A stretch of DNA of 64,000 bases from Alteromonadaceae bacterium 2753L.S.0a.02 (GCA_007827375.1 VISH01000002.1:3745001-3809000), one strand, 5' to 3'; positions 52,593 through 62,919 are shown, numbered from the stretch's first letter. The notes: generated by a model from the letters alone, not told the origin. Translations and numbers: made by a program.

Positions 52593-53473
52593 AACATATT
52601 CCTTTTGCTGAAAGTTTGGTGTTGTGACATTTATTTGCCCAGTGCTTGCCCCCAAATAAAAATTTTTTCAGGAATAAGAACTCGCGATGTGTCACGAGAA
52701 CGCCGAACAGTATTTGCTGCTCGAGCGGAGATACACTAGTCAAATTCTGGAGCAGAGCGCTCAATCAAAAACAAATTTTTTGCTGATGAAAATCGAATGA
52801 TGGCTTTTTCTGTTAGCAAAAAGTGAATTGGCGTCGATATTTTTAAGGGCGATAAAAAATCAATATAAATAGCGCAAGGGGTATCAATAAGATTTTTCAC
52901 ACATTCCCTGGCTATGCGTTGATACTCGATTAGGATTTCACCGTAGTTTTTTCATGGCCTTTTAAAAGGGGCCGCGAAAGGTATCAATGGCAAATACTCG
53001 GTTGTTTGTCGATTCGTAACAGAGCGGAAAGGCAAAGCAAAATAAACCAGGTTCAGCGCGCAAAACAAAAGATCGTTCTATTTACTCTTTGCTTAGTGTG
53101 AACAAGTTGCGTTATACCGTTTGAGCATTAGCAGCTCTTTGCTAATTTTAAATAATTTATATGTGAATATTTACTATGTTAACGCTATTGGATTTGCTAG
53201 GATTTCAGCCTGTAAATCTATTCTGCATGGCATACAGGTTCGCAAGGTACACCTTAGTTTCGACTGGCATGGATGAAATCCCGACGTCCGAACCGCAAAT
53301 GCCTGCTATGGCGCGTAATAATTACTAGCGATGGACTGTCGACAATATAGCGCGATCAGCTCCTCCTACTCAGTAGTACCATCGGTTACAAAGCACACCC
53401 CGGCTTTACTTTTTTAGGTATTACGATCAGTCGGGAGAAAACAACCTGTTCAATGAAGTACCTGAACAAGCTT
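52593..53473. other. AT-rich gene-free region
   Basis: About 880 bases with no supported gene. It carries promoters for the exported pair at its left end and borders a MITE-like element at its right end. No repeat family or RNA was recognised. Confidence 0.45.
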
Positions 53474-53775
53474 AGGGCCTGTTAACACTATTTTAATGCG
53501 CTCTGCTGGAGCCTGTATTTTCAGGCTGATAGGCATTTTGAGCGTAGTTTAACGGGCTAAATAAGCGAAAAATAACGTATCAGCGTGGAAATACAGGCCC
53601 AGCCTTTTGGCTTGCAACTAAAAATCCGCTCTCTGCGTTGCCTACATGGATGTCGGTACTTGTTTGTCGCTTAGTTGGAGTCTCCAAATTACGCTGCGCA
53701 CGTCGAGATGCTGCGCCACTTGATAGCGAACTTTTGGAAGCAACAGAGCGCAATAAAATAGTGTTAACAGGCCCT
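53474..53775. mobile_element. MITE-like element with terminal inverted repeats
   Basis: The ends agggcctgttaacactattttaatgcgctctg (left; written here in parts: agggcctgttaacac, then tattttaatgcgctctg) and their inverse at 53742-53775 match over about 34 bases with two or so differences. The 302-bp body holds no convincing gene (a 70-codon frame only). A second, inner inverted pair (cctgtattt / aaatacagg) is present. A near-identical end lies at 43841. No clear target duplication is seen. It sits 43 bases before the GC-rich operon that follows. Confidence 0.75.
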
Positions 53776-53818
53776 GGTGAAAGACATTGTTTTGCACACT
53801 TTGAAGGTACGCAGAGTC

Positions 53819-54685
53819 ATGCAGATACACTTTCCTACTGCGGTTGATCAACCGGCTTCACAACGGGAACAGCAAACCACGCCCGTCGGTGCGCATATCA
53901 CAACACTCATGGGCTTGCGCAGTGGCGCTGGCGCGTCGGGTCTTGGTCGTATTGGCGCATTTGCTGCGGCTAGCACTGCACGCAGTTGGTCAGGTCTCTT
54001 TATTCTCAGCAATGCTCACGTGCTAAATGCTTTCGATACTCAACAAGGCGACGCCGTTTACCAACCCGTACTCACCGTCGACGACAATGCGGTACGCTTC
54101 GACGGCAATCAGCTTCACCCTATTGGAGAATTAGCAGATAGCGGTTGCGACGGGCCTTATCGCTTTGCCTACCCGGGTGAGCAAGCGGCGGACTATTTTA
54201 TCGATTGCGCCACCGCACGCGTGGAGTTGGCAGAGACTACCCCGTGTTTATCAGATTCCAATATTTTTACTCGCGTTGCGCGGGCACACCCACTGGACGC
54301 GCTGCCAAACCGCGCTTTGAAGGTCCGCTTGGCCGGGGTTCACGATAAACCCGCGGGGCGTGTCACCAGTGTAAACACAAGTGTACTGCGCTCCGATGGC
54401 CAGATATGCCCGAATTGTATCGTGATCGAAAGTTTACCCGGCCTCCCCCCATTTGCCAGCGAAGGGGATTCCGGCGCACTGCTTGTCGATCATTTTGACC
54501 GCGCTATCGGTCTGTTATGGGGGGTTAATCTCGAGCAACCCTCCATCGCCTATGCCTGCCACATTCACCCCGTACTCGACCGCTTGCGACTCACCTTGTC
54601 GCGGCAGCGTGCTGTGGTATTTCCACAGTCGCACCAGGGAACGGGAAAGAATGGAAGCAGAAAAAGAGCAACAGGAGAACGCTGA
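53819..54685 (+). CDS. Trypsin-fold serine protease without signal peptide (first)
   Basis: The ATG at 53819 gives 288 residues; a GTG at 53777 would add 14 residues derived from the mobile-element edge. The protease triad is complete: His67 in FILSNAHVLN, Asp129 in DYFIDCATARV and Ser218 in FASEGDSGALLV, followed by the marker YACHIHPVLDR. There is no signal peptide or membrane span, so the protein should stay in the cytosol. A pair of CPNC cysteines at about 197-200 could bind metal. It is the first gene of a GC-rich operon; the next gene encodes a larger paralogue. Substrate unknown. Confidence 0.75.
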   Translation: MQIHFPTAVDQPASQREQQTTPVGAHITTLMGLRSGAGASGLGRIGAFAAASTARSWSGLFILSNAHVLNAFDTQQGDAVYQPVLTVDDNAVRFDGNQLHPIGELADSGCDGPYRFAYPGEQAADYFIDCATARVELAETTPCLSDSNIFTRVARAHPLDALPNRALKVRLAGVHDKPAGRVTSVNTSVLRSDGQICPNCIVIESLPGLPPFASEGDSGALLVDHFDRAIGLLWGVNLEQPSIAYACHIHPVLDRLRLTLSRQRAVVFPQSHQGTGKNGSRKRATGER

Positions 54686-54687
54686 TT

Positions 54688-56202
54688 ATGGATCAGAAAC
54701 AACTCGCCGAGCTTCATGCCCGAGCTGAAACCGAGCTCACCAAAATTCCCGGTGTGGTCGGTGTCGGTTTTGGTTTGAAGGAGGTAAAGGGGAAAACCAC
54801 CGAGACCCGCGCGTTTCGAGTTTACGTCAAGGAAAAGAAAGCGCTTGCGGATGTCCCCGATACCGAGCGAATTCCGGAGGAGTTCGAAGGAATACCGATC
54901 GACGTGCTCGTGGTTCGCGACATCTCTCCGCTACACTGCGAGGATACCCGCCAACACCACCCCCTTATCGGGGGCATTACCGTGACTAACTTTAAAAGCG
55001 CTTCACCCGGAGTCGGTACGCTGGGGTTTTTTGCGACGCTGAATGGTGTGTCGGGGCCGAAAAATGTCGTCCTGGTATCCAACAACCATGTTTTGGGTAG
55101 CAACGGAGGTGGTAACAGCGACACCATTTATCAGCCGAAAATGGTCGAACAGAGCGGCAATGTCCTGCTCGTAGACAGCCCTGAATCGCGACGCGCGATT
55201 GCCGTGATCAACGATATCGGCCAGAAATCCAACTACAACTTTGCCTACCCAAGTGAAGCAGCCCAGGATTACTACCTCGACTGCGCCATGGCGAAACTCA
55301 ATATCTCAATTTCAAGCTGGTGCAACTCGAATTGCGGTGTCTCCTACAAAAATGAAATCCGCGGTCTGAATATTGGCGGCAACAGCAAAATAGAAGACGT
55401 CGACCGTATCACCCAGGCAAACCTCAACGCACCAGGTGATTACGTGGTCTATAAGGTGGGCCGCACCACCAGTAAGACGGTGGGTAAAGTTACCGATATC
55501 GCTGCTGTCTCCGCCAGCGGTGTGCGCATCATCGAAATAGAAGCAACACAAAACGACTGCAACGGTATTGATCAGTTTGCTGCAGAAGGGGATTCCGGCT
55601 CGGCAGTTATTTCCGCAAGCAATAAACTGGTTGGTCTGCTCTTCGCAAAGGGCTCCGGCGCGGATAGCGACAAGGGTTACGCCTGCCATATCCACCCCGT
55701 GTTGGCCCGCCTCGGCATTACCCCCATCAGTACCGCCAACCCACCCGTGGGCCCCGCCGGCCAAACCCGCAGCGACCGACGCGGCATTATCGAAGGCCGC
55801 GAAGTTGAAGACATGACTCTGGATCTCAAGGACCGTTTTGTCGCCACCGAGCGTGGCAAAATGCTGTTCGATACCTTTATGGCCCACCGCGAAGAGATTG
55901 TCGGTCTGGTGAATTACCATCGCCCTGTCACCGTTGCCTGGCACAGGACCCAGGGTCCCGCGTTCCTGGCTCACATCGTGGAAAACGCGCGCAACCCGGC
56001 ACACCGCATTCCCTTTGAGATCGAGGGCGTACCACGTCGCGAACTCATCACACGAATGGCCGATGTGCTCTCGGCTTCGGGTGAAGAGGCCCTAAAAGAA
56101 GATCTCCTCAGCTATCGCGAAGAAGTGCTGGCTATCATCGACGATTTCGATGATCTGCACGAACTGGTAACGCGTTTTGAGGAGGCACTTGCCAATGTCT
56201 GA
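54688..56202 (+). CDS. Trypsin-fold serine protease with extra N- and C-terminal domains (second)
   Basis: A 504-residue protein. Residues 1-75 form a beta-rich module (KIPGVVGVGFGLKEVKGK, AFRVYVKEKK) seen before trypsin-like domains in other bacteria. The protease spans about 85-345 with His134 (VSNNHVLGSNG), Asp198 (YYLDCAMAKL) and Ser303 (AAEGDSGSAVI), then YACHIHPVLAR as in its neighbour. Residues about 365-504 are helical and charged, ending in a coiled segment (DFDDLHELVTRFEEALANV). No signal peptide. It starts 2 bases after the first protease gene and overlaps the next by 8, so the genes are co-translated. Substrates are unknown; one of the giant proteins is a natural candidate. Confidence 0.78.
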   Translation: MDQKQLAELHARAETELTKIPGVVGVGFGLKEVKGKTTETRAFRVYVKEKKALADVPDTERIPEEFEGIPIDVLVVRDISPLHCEDTRQHHPLIGGITVTNFKSASPGVGTLGFFATLNGVSGPKNVVLVSNNHVLGSNGGGNSDTIYQPKMVEQSGNVLLVDSPESRRAIAVINDIGQKSNYNFAYPSEAAQDYYLDCAMAKLNISISSWCNSNCGVSYKNEIRGLNIGGNSKIEDVDRITQANLNAPGDYVVYKVGRTTSKTVGKVTDIAAVSASGVRIIEIEATQNDCNGIDQFAAEGDSGSAVISASNKLVGLLFAKGSGADSDKGYACHIHPVLARLGITPISTANPPVGPAGQTRSDRRGIIEGREVEDMTLDLKDRFVATERGKMLFDTFMAHREEIVGLVNYHRPVTVAWHRTQGPAFLAHIVENARNPAHRIPFEIEGVPRRELITRMADVLSASGEEALKEDLLSYREEVLAIIDDFDDLHELVTRFEEALANV

Positions 56203-59200
56203 ACCGAGCACATTGCAACGCGCCATTCTGCTACTCGGCGACGCTCTAAAACCCCTTGAGGACGCCTTTTCACAGAGCCGTGCCGTATCGAGCCTCGCCG
56301 AGCTGGGCATTGTGGTTAACGCCGGCCAGGCCAATAGCGTCGCCAGTGCCGCGCAGGCGATGGCGGCCGGTACCGCTGCCCTGCTTCAGGATGTCAGCGA
56401 TCTCACTGCGGCCATCGATGCCGACGATACCTCACAGATCGCCGCAAAGAGCCTCTCTGCAATAGAGCGTATCGTTACCGTTATTAACAGCATCGATTCG
56501 TTGCAGAGCACCATCAGTGGCTTGGGCTTGCCACCCGCCGTGGCCAACAGCTTTGCCGAGCGGCTGTTTAATTTTTTGCTGGTGCGTATTTTTGAACTGG
56601 GAACCGGAATCAACGAAATTCTGGAGCTGCTTGCGGTGCTGGACCGCGAGAGCATCAATGAAGGATCGACAGATCCGAATTTGCCCCCGCACGTCATCTC
56701 CACCTTTAATTTTGGCGCTCTGGGTGACTGGATTACCAACCCGGTGGGTGCATTGGGAAGCCACTACGGTTGGAGCACTGCCGGTTTTACCGGCGAAGCC
56801 CTGCTGCGACGTCTCGGTGCGATTCTCGGTCGGTTCGGCGCTCCGGTGTTTCTCGATGAGAGCGGCCCGACACCGGCGCTCGATTTCGTGGTGGCGAAAA
56901 TACTCCCCCGTACCGATCTCACACCACGGGGTCTCGGTATTGAGATGCGCCAGAGCCTGTCTCCCGGCGCTATCGAGTTCGGTGTCGACGACCTCGTAAT
57001 CACCCTGGATACCGCCATCGATGTCCCCTTCGGTCTCGGCTTAACCATTCAGCCGCCCTTTGATTTCGATTTCACTCTGCCACCGGAAGCCTCCTCGATA
57101 AGCGGCGAAGTGACATTGACGATTGCCGCTGATCGAACCTCCGCAGCCGAAAAATTCCTGATCTTTGGCGAGCCCGATAAAAGCCGAATGGAATTCGGGC
57201 GTTTTGCGCTCGCTTCCTCGCTGCGCTTTGATAACAGTGGCGTCACTCCCGCTATCAGGGCAGACGTCAATGAAGGAAAGATTTTCATCGCCCTGGATGA
57301 GGCCGATGGTTTCATTGCCAAAATCCTTTCCGGTGTGAAAATGGAATCGGATTTTGACCTCGGAGTCGGGCTATCGGCGGATACCGGAATTTTCTTTGAA
57401 GGAAGCGCTACGCTGGAAATCCAGCTCCCCATCCATATTGATCTCGGTCCCGTAGAGATCAGCGCAGTCACCATCACCCTGGGAATTGACGGGAATAAAT
57501 TCCCACTGGGTGTTGCGTCGGATATCAAAGCGGTGTTGGGTCCACTTGTTGCGGTCGTGCAGCAGATGGGTGTGCGTGTCGATTTTGAACTCAGCGATAA
57601 CCGCGATGGCAATGCCGGGCCGGTAAATATCTCAGTGAATTTTCAACCACCCACCGGAGTTGGGCTTTCCATCGATGCCGGCGCCGTTAAAGGCGGTGGT
57701 TTTCTGGGCATTGATGTACCGCGCGGTGAATACACCGGCATGTTGCAACTCAGCATCCTGGAAATGGTCACCGTCACCGCCATTGGGATAATCAACACCA
57801 AAATGCCCGACGGCTCCGAGGGCTTCTCGTTTCTGGCGATTATCTCGGTGGAATTCAATCCCGGCATTCAGCTGGGTTTCGGATTTACGCTGCTCGGTGT
57901 CGGCGGCTTGGTCGGCTTAAACAGAGCCATGGATCTCGATGCGCTTGTCGCGGGGGCACGCTCAGGGTCCATCGATACCATCCTGTTTCCAAAGGATATT
58001 ATCGCCAACGCATCGAAAATCATTTCCGACCTCAAGGCGTTTTTCCCACCAGAACAGGACACTTTCCTTATCGGTCCAATGACCAAGTTCGGCTGGGGAA
58101 CACCGACACTCATCAGTCTATCGCTGGGAATCATTATCGAAATACCCGGCAATATCGCCATCGTCGGCAAGTTAACTGTGGCGATTCCCGATGAGCGCTT
58201 ACCGCTAATCATTATCCAAGTCGCGTTTATGGGCGCGATAGAATTCGACAAAAAGCGCGGTTGGTTCTTCGCCGCACTTTACGACTCCCGTGTTATTTAC
58301 ATCACCCTGGAAGGCGGTATCGGGGTACTTGCGGCCTTCGGCGATGACTCCAACTTTATCGTTACCGTCGGCGGTTTTCATCCATCGTACAACCCACCCG
58401 CTTTGCCCTTCCAGGATGTGCCCCGGATCGCAATCAACATTCTCAATACTCCGGTCGCCAAGGTTATTGTTACCGCCTATTTTGCGGTGACCTCCAACAC
58501 AGTTCAGTTCGGTGCAAAAGCGACGCTGTATTTCGGTATCAGCATCGCCAGCATTGATGGCCATCTGGCCTTCGATGCTTTGTTTCAGTTTTCCCCGTTC
58601 TACTTCATTATCACGATCTCTGCATCGCTCTCCGTAAAACTGTTTGGTGCGGGGCTGTTCAGTGTTCGCTTCAAGGGCTCGCTGGAAGGCACCTCGCCCT
58701 GGCATGTGGAGGGAACCGGAAGCATCTCCATTTTGTTCTGGGATGTGGATGTCGATTTCTCGCATACCTGGGGCGACAAAGAAGACACCAAACTGCCGCC
58801 CATCTCGGTTATGCCGCTGCTGGTGGAGGAGTTTAACAAGGTCGAAAATTGGACAGCCAAACTGGAGAACGTCAATTCTCTGCTGGTATCCCTGCGCACC
58901 ATCGACGCCGACGTCGATCTCGTACTGCACCCCCTGGGCTCCCTCTCAATCACTCAGCGCGCGATTCCACTGGGAATCACCCTCGACAAGATCGGCAATC
59001 AGCGCCCAGACGACGTCAATAAGTTCTCCCTGAATGCGGCCACGGTCGGCATCGAGAAACGTGGCGAGCTGCGCGAGAGTTTCGCAATCGGTCAATTTCA
59101 GAATCTGAAAGACAGCGAGAAGCTCAGTGCGTCAGATTATGAGAAAGAGGAAGCCGGGCTGGAGCTGTCCGTCACCGGCAATCAAACCAAGACCAGTTTT

Positions 59201-59569
59201 GTCTCGAAACGCATCGCGCGCTACGAGCAGATTATCATCGACAGCAATTTCAAACGCATGGTGCTGGTGTTTGTCACTCTCATCTCGGGGCTGTTTACCC
59301 ATTTCCTCGGTGGCAACGCGGTAAGTCGCATGAGTATTTCGGCACGCTCCCAAGATCGCAAGCATCTGTTCGACGAGAAAATTAAGGTGCACCCCAACGC
59401 CTATGTGGTCGCCAATGCGGCAGACAACTCGCCGCTTGAAAGCGCGCCGGTCTCGTTCATGTCCCAGGCGAGCGCTAAAGAATACATGGCCAACCAGGCG
59501 GCAACAGACCCGGGCTTTGCCGAGCGCGCCCACATTATCCGACCACACGAATTAAAAAAGGCCGCCTGA
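56195..59569 (+). CDS. Giant beta-rich DUF6603 protein
   Basis: The frame extends to a TTG at 56177, but ATG 56195 follows a GGAGG ribosome site, giving 1124 residues. An N-terminal helical part (about 1-170) leads into a very long run of amphipathic beta strands (about 230-880), for example GFGFTLLGVGGLVGLNRAMD, AGARSGSIDTILFP, KFGWGTPTLISLSLGI and FDALFQFSPFYFIITISASL, typical of DUF6603. A hydrophobic segment (VLVFVTLISGLFTHFLGG, near 1030) precedes a soluble tail. There is no signal peptide. Function of the family is unknown; the long regular strand array could build a groove or tube (inference). Overlap with the protease gene implies equal production. Confidence 0.8.
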   Translation: MSEPSTLQRAILLLGDALKPLEDAFSQSRAVSSLAELGIVVNAGQANSVASAAQAMAAGTAALLQDVSDLTAAIDADDTSQIAAKSLSAIERIVTVINSIDSLQSTISGLGLPPAVANSFAERLFNFLLVRIFELGTGINEILELLAVLDRESINEGSTDPNLPPHVISTFNFGALGDWITNPVGALGSHYGWSTAGFTGEALLRRLGAILGRFGAPVFLDESGPTPALDFVVAKILPRTDLTPRGLGIEMRQSLSPGAIEFGVDDLVITLDTAIDVPFGLGLTIQPPFDFDFTLPPEASSISGEVTLTIAADRTSAAEKFLIFGEPDKSRMEFGRFALASSLRFDNSGVTPAIRADVNEGKIFIALDEADGFIAKILSGVKMESDFDLGVGLSADTGIFFEGSATLEIQLPIHIDLGPVEISAVTITLGIDGNKFPLGVASDIKAVLGPLVAVVQQMGVRVDFELSDNRDGNAGPVNISVNFQPPTGVGLSIDAGAVKGGGFLGIDVPRGEYTGMLQLSILEMVTVTAIGIINTKMPDGSEGFSFLAIISVEFNPGIQLGFGFTLLGVGGLVGLNRAMDLDALVAGARSGSIDTILFPKDIIANASKIISDLKAFFPPEQDTFLIGPMTKFGWGTPTLISLSLGIIIEIPGNIAIVGKLTVAIPDERLPLIIIQVAFMGAIEFDKKRGWFFAALYDSRVIYITLEGGIGVLAAFGDDSNFIVTVGGFHPSYNPPALPFQDVPRIAINILNTPVAKVIVTAYFAVTSNTVQFGAKATLYFGISIASIDGHLAFDALFQFSPFYFIITISASLSVKLFGAGLFSVRFKGSLEGTSPWHVEGTGSISILFWDVDVDFSHTWGDKEDTKLPPISVMPLLVEEFNKVENWTAKLENVNSLLVSLRTIDADVDLVLHPLGSLSITQRAIPLGITLDKIGNQRPDDVNKFSLNAATVGIEKRGELRESFAIGQFQNLKDSEKLSASDYEKEEAGLELSVTGNQTKTSFVSKRIARYEQIIIDSNFKRMVLVFVTLISGLFTHFLGGNAVSRMSISARSQDRKHLFDEKIKVHPNAYVVANAADNSPLESAPVSFMSQASAKEYMANQAATDPGFAERAHIIRPHELKKAA

Positions 59570-59597
59570 ATGAGAGCCAGCGTAACGGAGACACGCG

Positions 59598-62500
59598 ATG
59601 AGTGACGAACTGGGTACCTATTCTTTTCTGCCTTGGCTGCGCCTGGGGGTAGCAAACAACATCACCTCTGCTGACATGGATACCGGCGTTTTGGCCCGCG
59701 CCAGTATCAGCATCGACGTGGAAATCACCGGCCAGCCGGTGGCAGGCGATACCGCGCTCAGCGAAACCATTTCCCGCGATGTTGCCCTCTACGGCCCCGG
59801 AGATATCGTCGGCATTGATGAACGCGCCATCGTAAAAGTTGAACCGCGCCACTACATCACCAACTTCGAATCCAACTACCTCCCCTACATCGAGTTTTAC
59901 GACGAGGATTTTCCCTGGCGTTACACACCCGCAGCACCGGATACATCGCTACACCGTTTGCGGCCCTGGCTCGCGCTCATTGTGTTGACCGAAGAGGAAT
60001 TCAAAGACGCCGCCGTGGTCTCTTCCCGCCCGCTGCCCGCAATTGAAGTCACTGCGAATATCAACGACGTTTTTCCGCCGGCTGAGCAGCTGTGGGCCTG
60101 GGCACATGTGCATGCCAACCGCGACCTGATCAAACAGGAGGGAGTTACCCTTTCAAGCGATGGTGATTCCGCCAGCGCACGGCTCGAAAACCTCTTAAAA
60201 GCCAACCCGGATCATGCCTACTCCCGTATTCTCTGCCCGCGACGCTTGCAGGCGAATACCGGCTACCACGCATTTCTGGTTCCGAGCTTTGAGAGCGGTC
60301 GGCTCGCCGGGCTCGGTCTGGACCCTGCCGCGCCAAACCCCGAGCGCTTCGCGACGCAATCGGCCTGGGCCGATTACACCGATCGCCCGGTACCGGGGCT
60401 GCACCCGATTTACAAACGCTGGTATTTCAAAACCGGCGATATTGGCGACTTCGAATACCTGGTGCGACTGCTGAAACCACGGCCACCGGATAGCCGACTG
60501 GGGCGCCGCGACATGGACGTGCAAACGCCAGGCTCCAATCTCAGCGGTATCGAAAACCCCGCTTTGCAGGGCGTATTGCGACTGGGTGGCGCACTTAAGG
60601 TGCCTGATGAGGCCCTGAGTGATGCCGAGGAAGCAGAGGCGCTGGTTTATGAAGAGTGGGACGAGCCCTTCCCCCACCCCTTCCAAACCGATTTGGCTGA
60701 TTTTATTAACCTCGCGGACGACTACCAACGCCAGGACGATCCCGACCCACTGATTACACCGCCGCTCTACGGACGCTGGCACGCCCTGACATCGCGCCTG
60801 GTGGAAGACGAAGACGGCAACGCGTTATCACCCACTGATAACTGGGTTCATGAAAATAATCTCGACCCCAGATTTCGCGTCGCCTCCGGATTCGGCACCC
60901 GCGTCATTCAAAAAAATCAGGAAGAGTACATGGACGCCGCCTGGGAACAGGTCGGCGATGTCATTGCCGCCAACCGGCGAATTCGCCTTGCACAAATGGC
61001 GAAAGCGGCGAGTGCCGTGTGGCATCAGTCCCACGTCGCCCCGCTGCGCGATCTCAGCTCGGAGCGCTTACTGGCGATAACGGCTCCGGTGCAGCGTCGC
61101 GTGGTCGCCAACGGCCAGACCGTGCGCTATCAAGTCAGCCAAAGCACCGTACCAAGAGCCGTGTTTTCAGCGGCGATGCGACGTGCATTGCGCCCGCGCG
61201 ACCACGTCGCGACCCGGCTCGGTTTTGGCACACCAAAGGGCGCGGAGCAACTCGTCGCGCGTATCAATAGTGGCGAGGTGAGCGCCGCGCCACCCCGACA
61301 GACTCCAGAAGCGCTGCCGACACTCGAAGAAGTCGCCGACAAATTAACACCCGATACCGTGTTGGGTGATGTGCTTTCCACGCTGTCACGTAAGCCCTGG
61401 ATCAAATGGGCACTGTTGGCATTGCTGCTTCTGCTGGCCCTCCTGTTGTTATTGGGCGGCGCCGTACTGGCCGCACTCGTTGTTGCCGGTGTGGCAATCG
61501 CCGGCTTTATCGCGCTGGGCAAACTGGAGCATCGCCAGCAAACCGCCGATGCGGTATTGCCGCAAGGCAACTCACCGGAAGTCATCGACCGTCTGCCGAA
61601 TTTCCCCGACTTCACAATCAGAGACCCGGCTTTGAATACACCAGACCCAGAGCCAGGCACGGGCAACGACAGCCCGGAAGCGGAGCGTTTCAAATTGGCC
61701 CTCAAGGATACCTTCCAACTGCTCGATACCAGCGCCACCCTGGGGGAAGCCCCGACGCGGCAACCCATCGATATCGTCGGGCTGAGCAGCGCCACCTTCA
61801 CCGGCATTGATCCCACGGTGACCATTCCCGCCTTTACCTATGCCGGTATCACACTCCCGGCACGGCTGGTGGCGATCAACTTTGAAGTGTTTCGCGAGGC
61901 GATGGCCTACCCGGAATTTGATATTCCGATGTATGAACCCCTGCTCGGGCTGTCCGACGAACACTTCCTGCCGAATATCGACAAGATTCCACCCAATACC
62001 ATCACCCTGCTGGAAACCAACCAGCGCTTTATCGAAGCCTATATGCTCGGCCTCAATGTCGAGTTCGCCAGTGAGCTGCTGTGGCGCGAGTATCCGACTG
62101 ATCAGCGCGGCAGCTACTTTCGTCAGTTTTGGGACCCCAGCGGGGTGATGAACCGCTCGGAGCTGTCCCAGGAAGAACTGCGCGAAAAACTCCGCGATAT
62201 CCCGCCCATTCACACCTGGTCGCGATTCAGCAAACTCGGCGATCACGATCACCGCGAGGCAGCCGGCGACAACGAAGAAGAAATCGTACTGGTGATTCGC
62301 GGCGAGCTTCTTAAAAAGTATCCGACAGCGGTTATCTATGCCCAGAAAGCGCGCTGGCAAACCGATGAAGAGGGGGAAATCGACCCGACCTTACCCCGCA
62401 TGTTTGAGGAGTCCGGCCCGGAATCTTCGCGTTTGCGCACGCCACTGTACGAAGCCAAGGTCGACCCAGACATCACCTTCATCGGCTTTGATCTCACCGC

Positions 62501-62876
62501 CGACGAGGTTCAGGGCGGCAGCGGCCAGGATGATGACACCGACCCCGGCTGGTTCTTTGTCATCAAGGAACGCCCCGGTGAACCGCGTTTTGGGCTCGAT
62601 ATCGACAGTTCCACTGAACTCAATGTGTGGAACGACCTGAGTTGGTCGGACGTCTACGACCCAGCAACAGACAACGGTTTTCTACAGGCGGGCAGTGGAT
62701 CCACCCTGTCACTCACCGAACCGCCGGAGAGCGCACCGCAATCGGAAAAAATACAACACGAAGAAGATGTCGCGCTGTCCTGGCGGCCCGACACCAATGC
62801 CGCGGAGCTGGCATACATTCTTTATCAGGTCCCGGTGCTGGTCGCCGTGCACGCATCTGAGATGCTCCCCAAATAA
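59598..62876 (+). CDS. Large operon protein with central hydrophobic segment
   Basis: A 1092-residue protein. The N-terminal domain has a recognisable pattern (YSFLPWLRLGVANNITSADM, DVALYGPGDIVGIDERAI, FESNYLPYIEFYDEDFPW, RLRPWLALIVLTEEEF) which I believe occurs in uncharacterised proteins of other bacteria beside DUF6603. Around residues 600-640 a run of hydrophobic residues (WALLALLLLLALLLLLGGAV, ALVVAGVAIAGFIALG) could span a membrane once or as a hairpin. The C-terminal 450 residues are soluble and acidic. No enzyme motif is evident. It begins 28 bases after the DUF6603 gene with GGAG before the ATG. Confidence 0.7.
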   Translation: MSDELGTYSFLPWLRLGVANNITSADMDTGVLARASISIDVEITGQPVAGDTALSETISRDVALYGPGDIVGIDERAIVKVEPRHYITNFESNYLPYIEFYDEDFPWRYTPAAPDTSLHRLRPWLALIVLTEEEFKDAAVVSSRPLPAIEVTANINDVFPPAEQLWAWAHVHANRDLIKQEGVTLSSDGDSASARLENLLKANPDHAYSRILCPRRLQANTGYHAFLVPSFESGRLAGLGLDPAAPNPERFATQSAWADYTDRPVPGLHPIYKRWYFKTGDIGDFEYLVRLLKPRPPDSRLGRRDMDVQTPGSNLSGIENPALQGVLRLGGALKVPDEALSDAEEAEALVYEEWDEPFPHPFQTDLADFINLADDYQRQDDPDPLITPPLYGRWHALTSRLVEDEDGNALSPTDNWVHENNLDPRFRVASGFGTRVIQKNQEEYMDAAWEQVGDVIAANRRIRLAQMAKAASAVWHQSHVAPLRDLSSERLLAITAPVQRRVVANGQTVRYQVSQSTVPRAVFSAAMRRALRPRDHVATRLGFGTPKGAEQLVARINSGEVSAAPPRQTPEALPTLEEVADKLTPDTVLGDVLSTLSRKPWIKWALLALLLLLALLLLLGGAVLAALVVAGVAIAGFIALGKLEHRQQTADAVLPQGNSPEVIDRLPNFPDFTIRDPALNTPDPEPGTGNDSPEAERFKLALKDTFQLLDTSATLGEAPTRQPIDIVGLSSATFTGIDPTVTIPAFTYAGITLPARLVAINFEVFREAMAYPEFDIPMYEPLLGLSDEHFLPNIDKIPPNTITLLETNQRFIEAYMLGLNVEFASELLWREYPTDQRGSYFRQFWDPSGVMNRSELSQEELREKLRDIPPIHTWSRFSKLGDHDHREAAGDNEEEIVLVIRGELLKKYPTAVIYAQKARWQTDEEGEIDPTLPRMFEESGPESSRLRTPLYEAKVDPDITFIGFDLTADEVQGGSGQDDDTDPGWFFVIKERPGEPRFGLDIDSSTELNVWNDLSWSDVYDPATDNGFLQAGSGSTLSLTEPPESAPQSEKIQHEEDVALSWRPDTNAAELAYILYQVPVLVAVHASEMLPK

Positions 62877-62919
62877 TACAGGTTCCATTAAAGAGACTGT
62901 TAACCACAAAGGCAGTGAC

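Noticed and set aside
53777..53818. GTG start at 53777 for the first protease
   Set aside because: The extra 14 residues come from DNA directly at the mobile-element border and the ATG at 53819 gives the better family start.
53642..53851. 69-codon frames inside the MITE-like element
   Set aside because: Too short for a transposase, on both strands, and without any family signature.
58205..58930. 241-codon frame opposite the DUF6603 gene
   Set aside because: It lies wholly inside the sense gene, whose beta-strand pattern and coupling are convincing; the frame follows from GC-rich codon bias.
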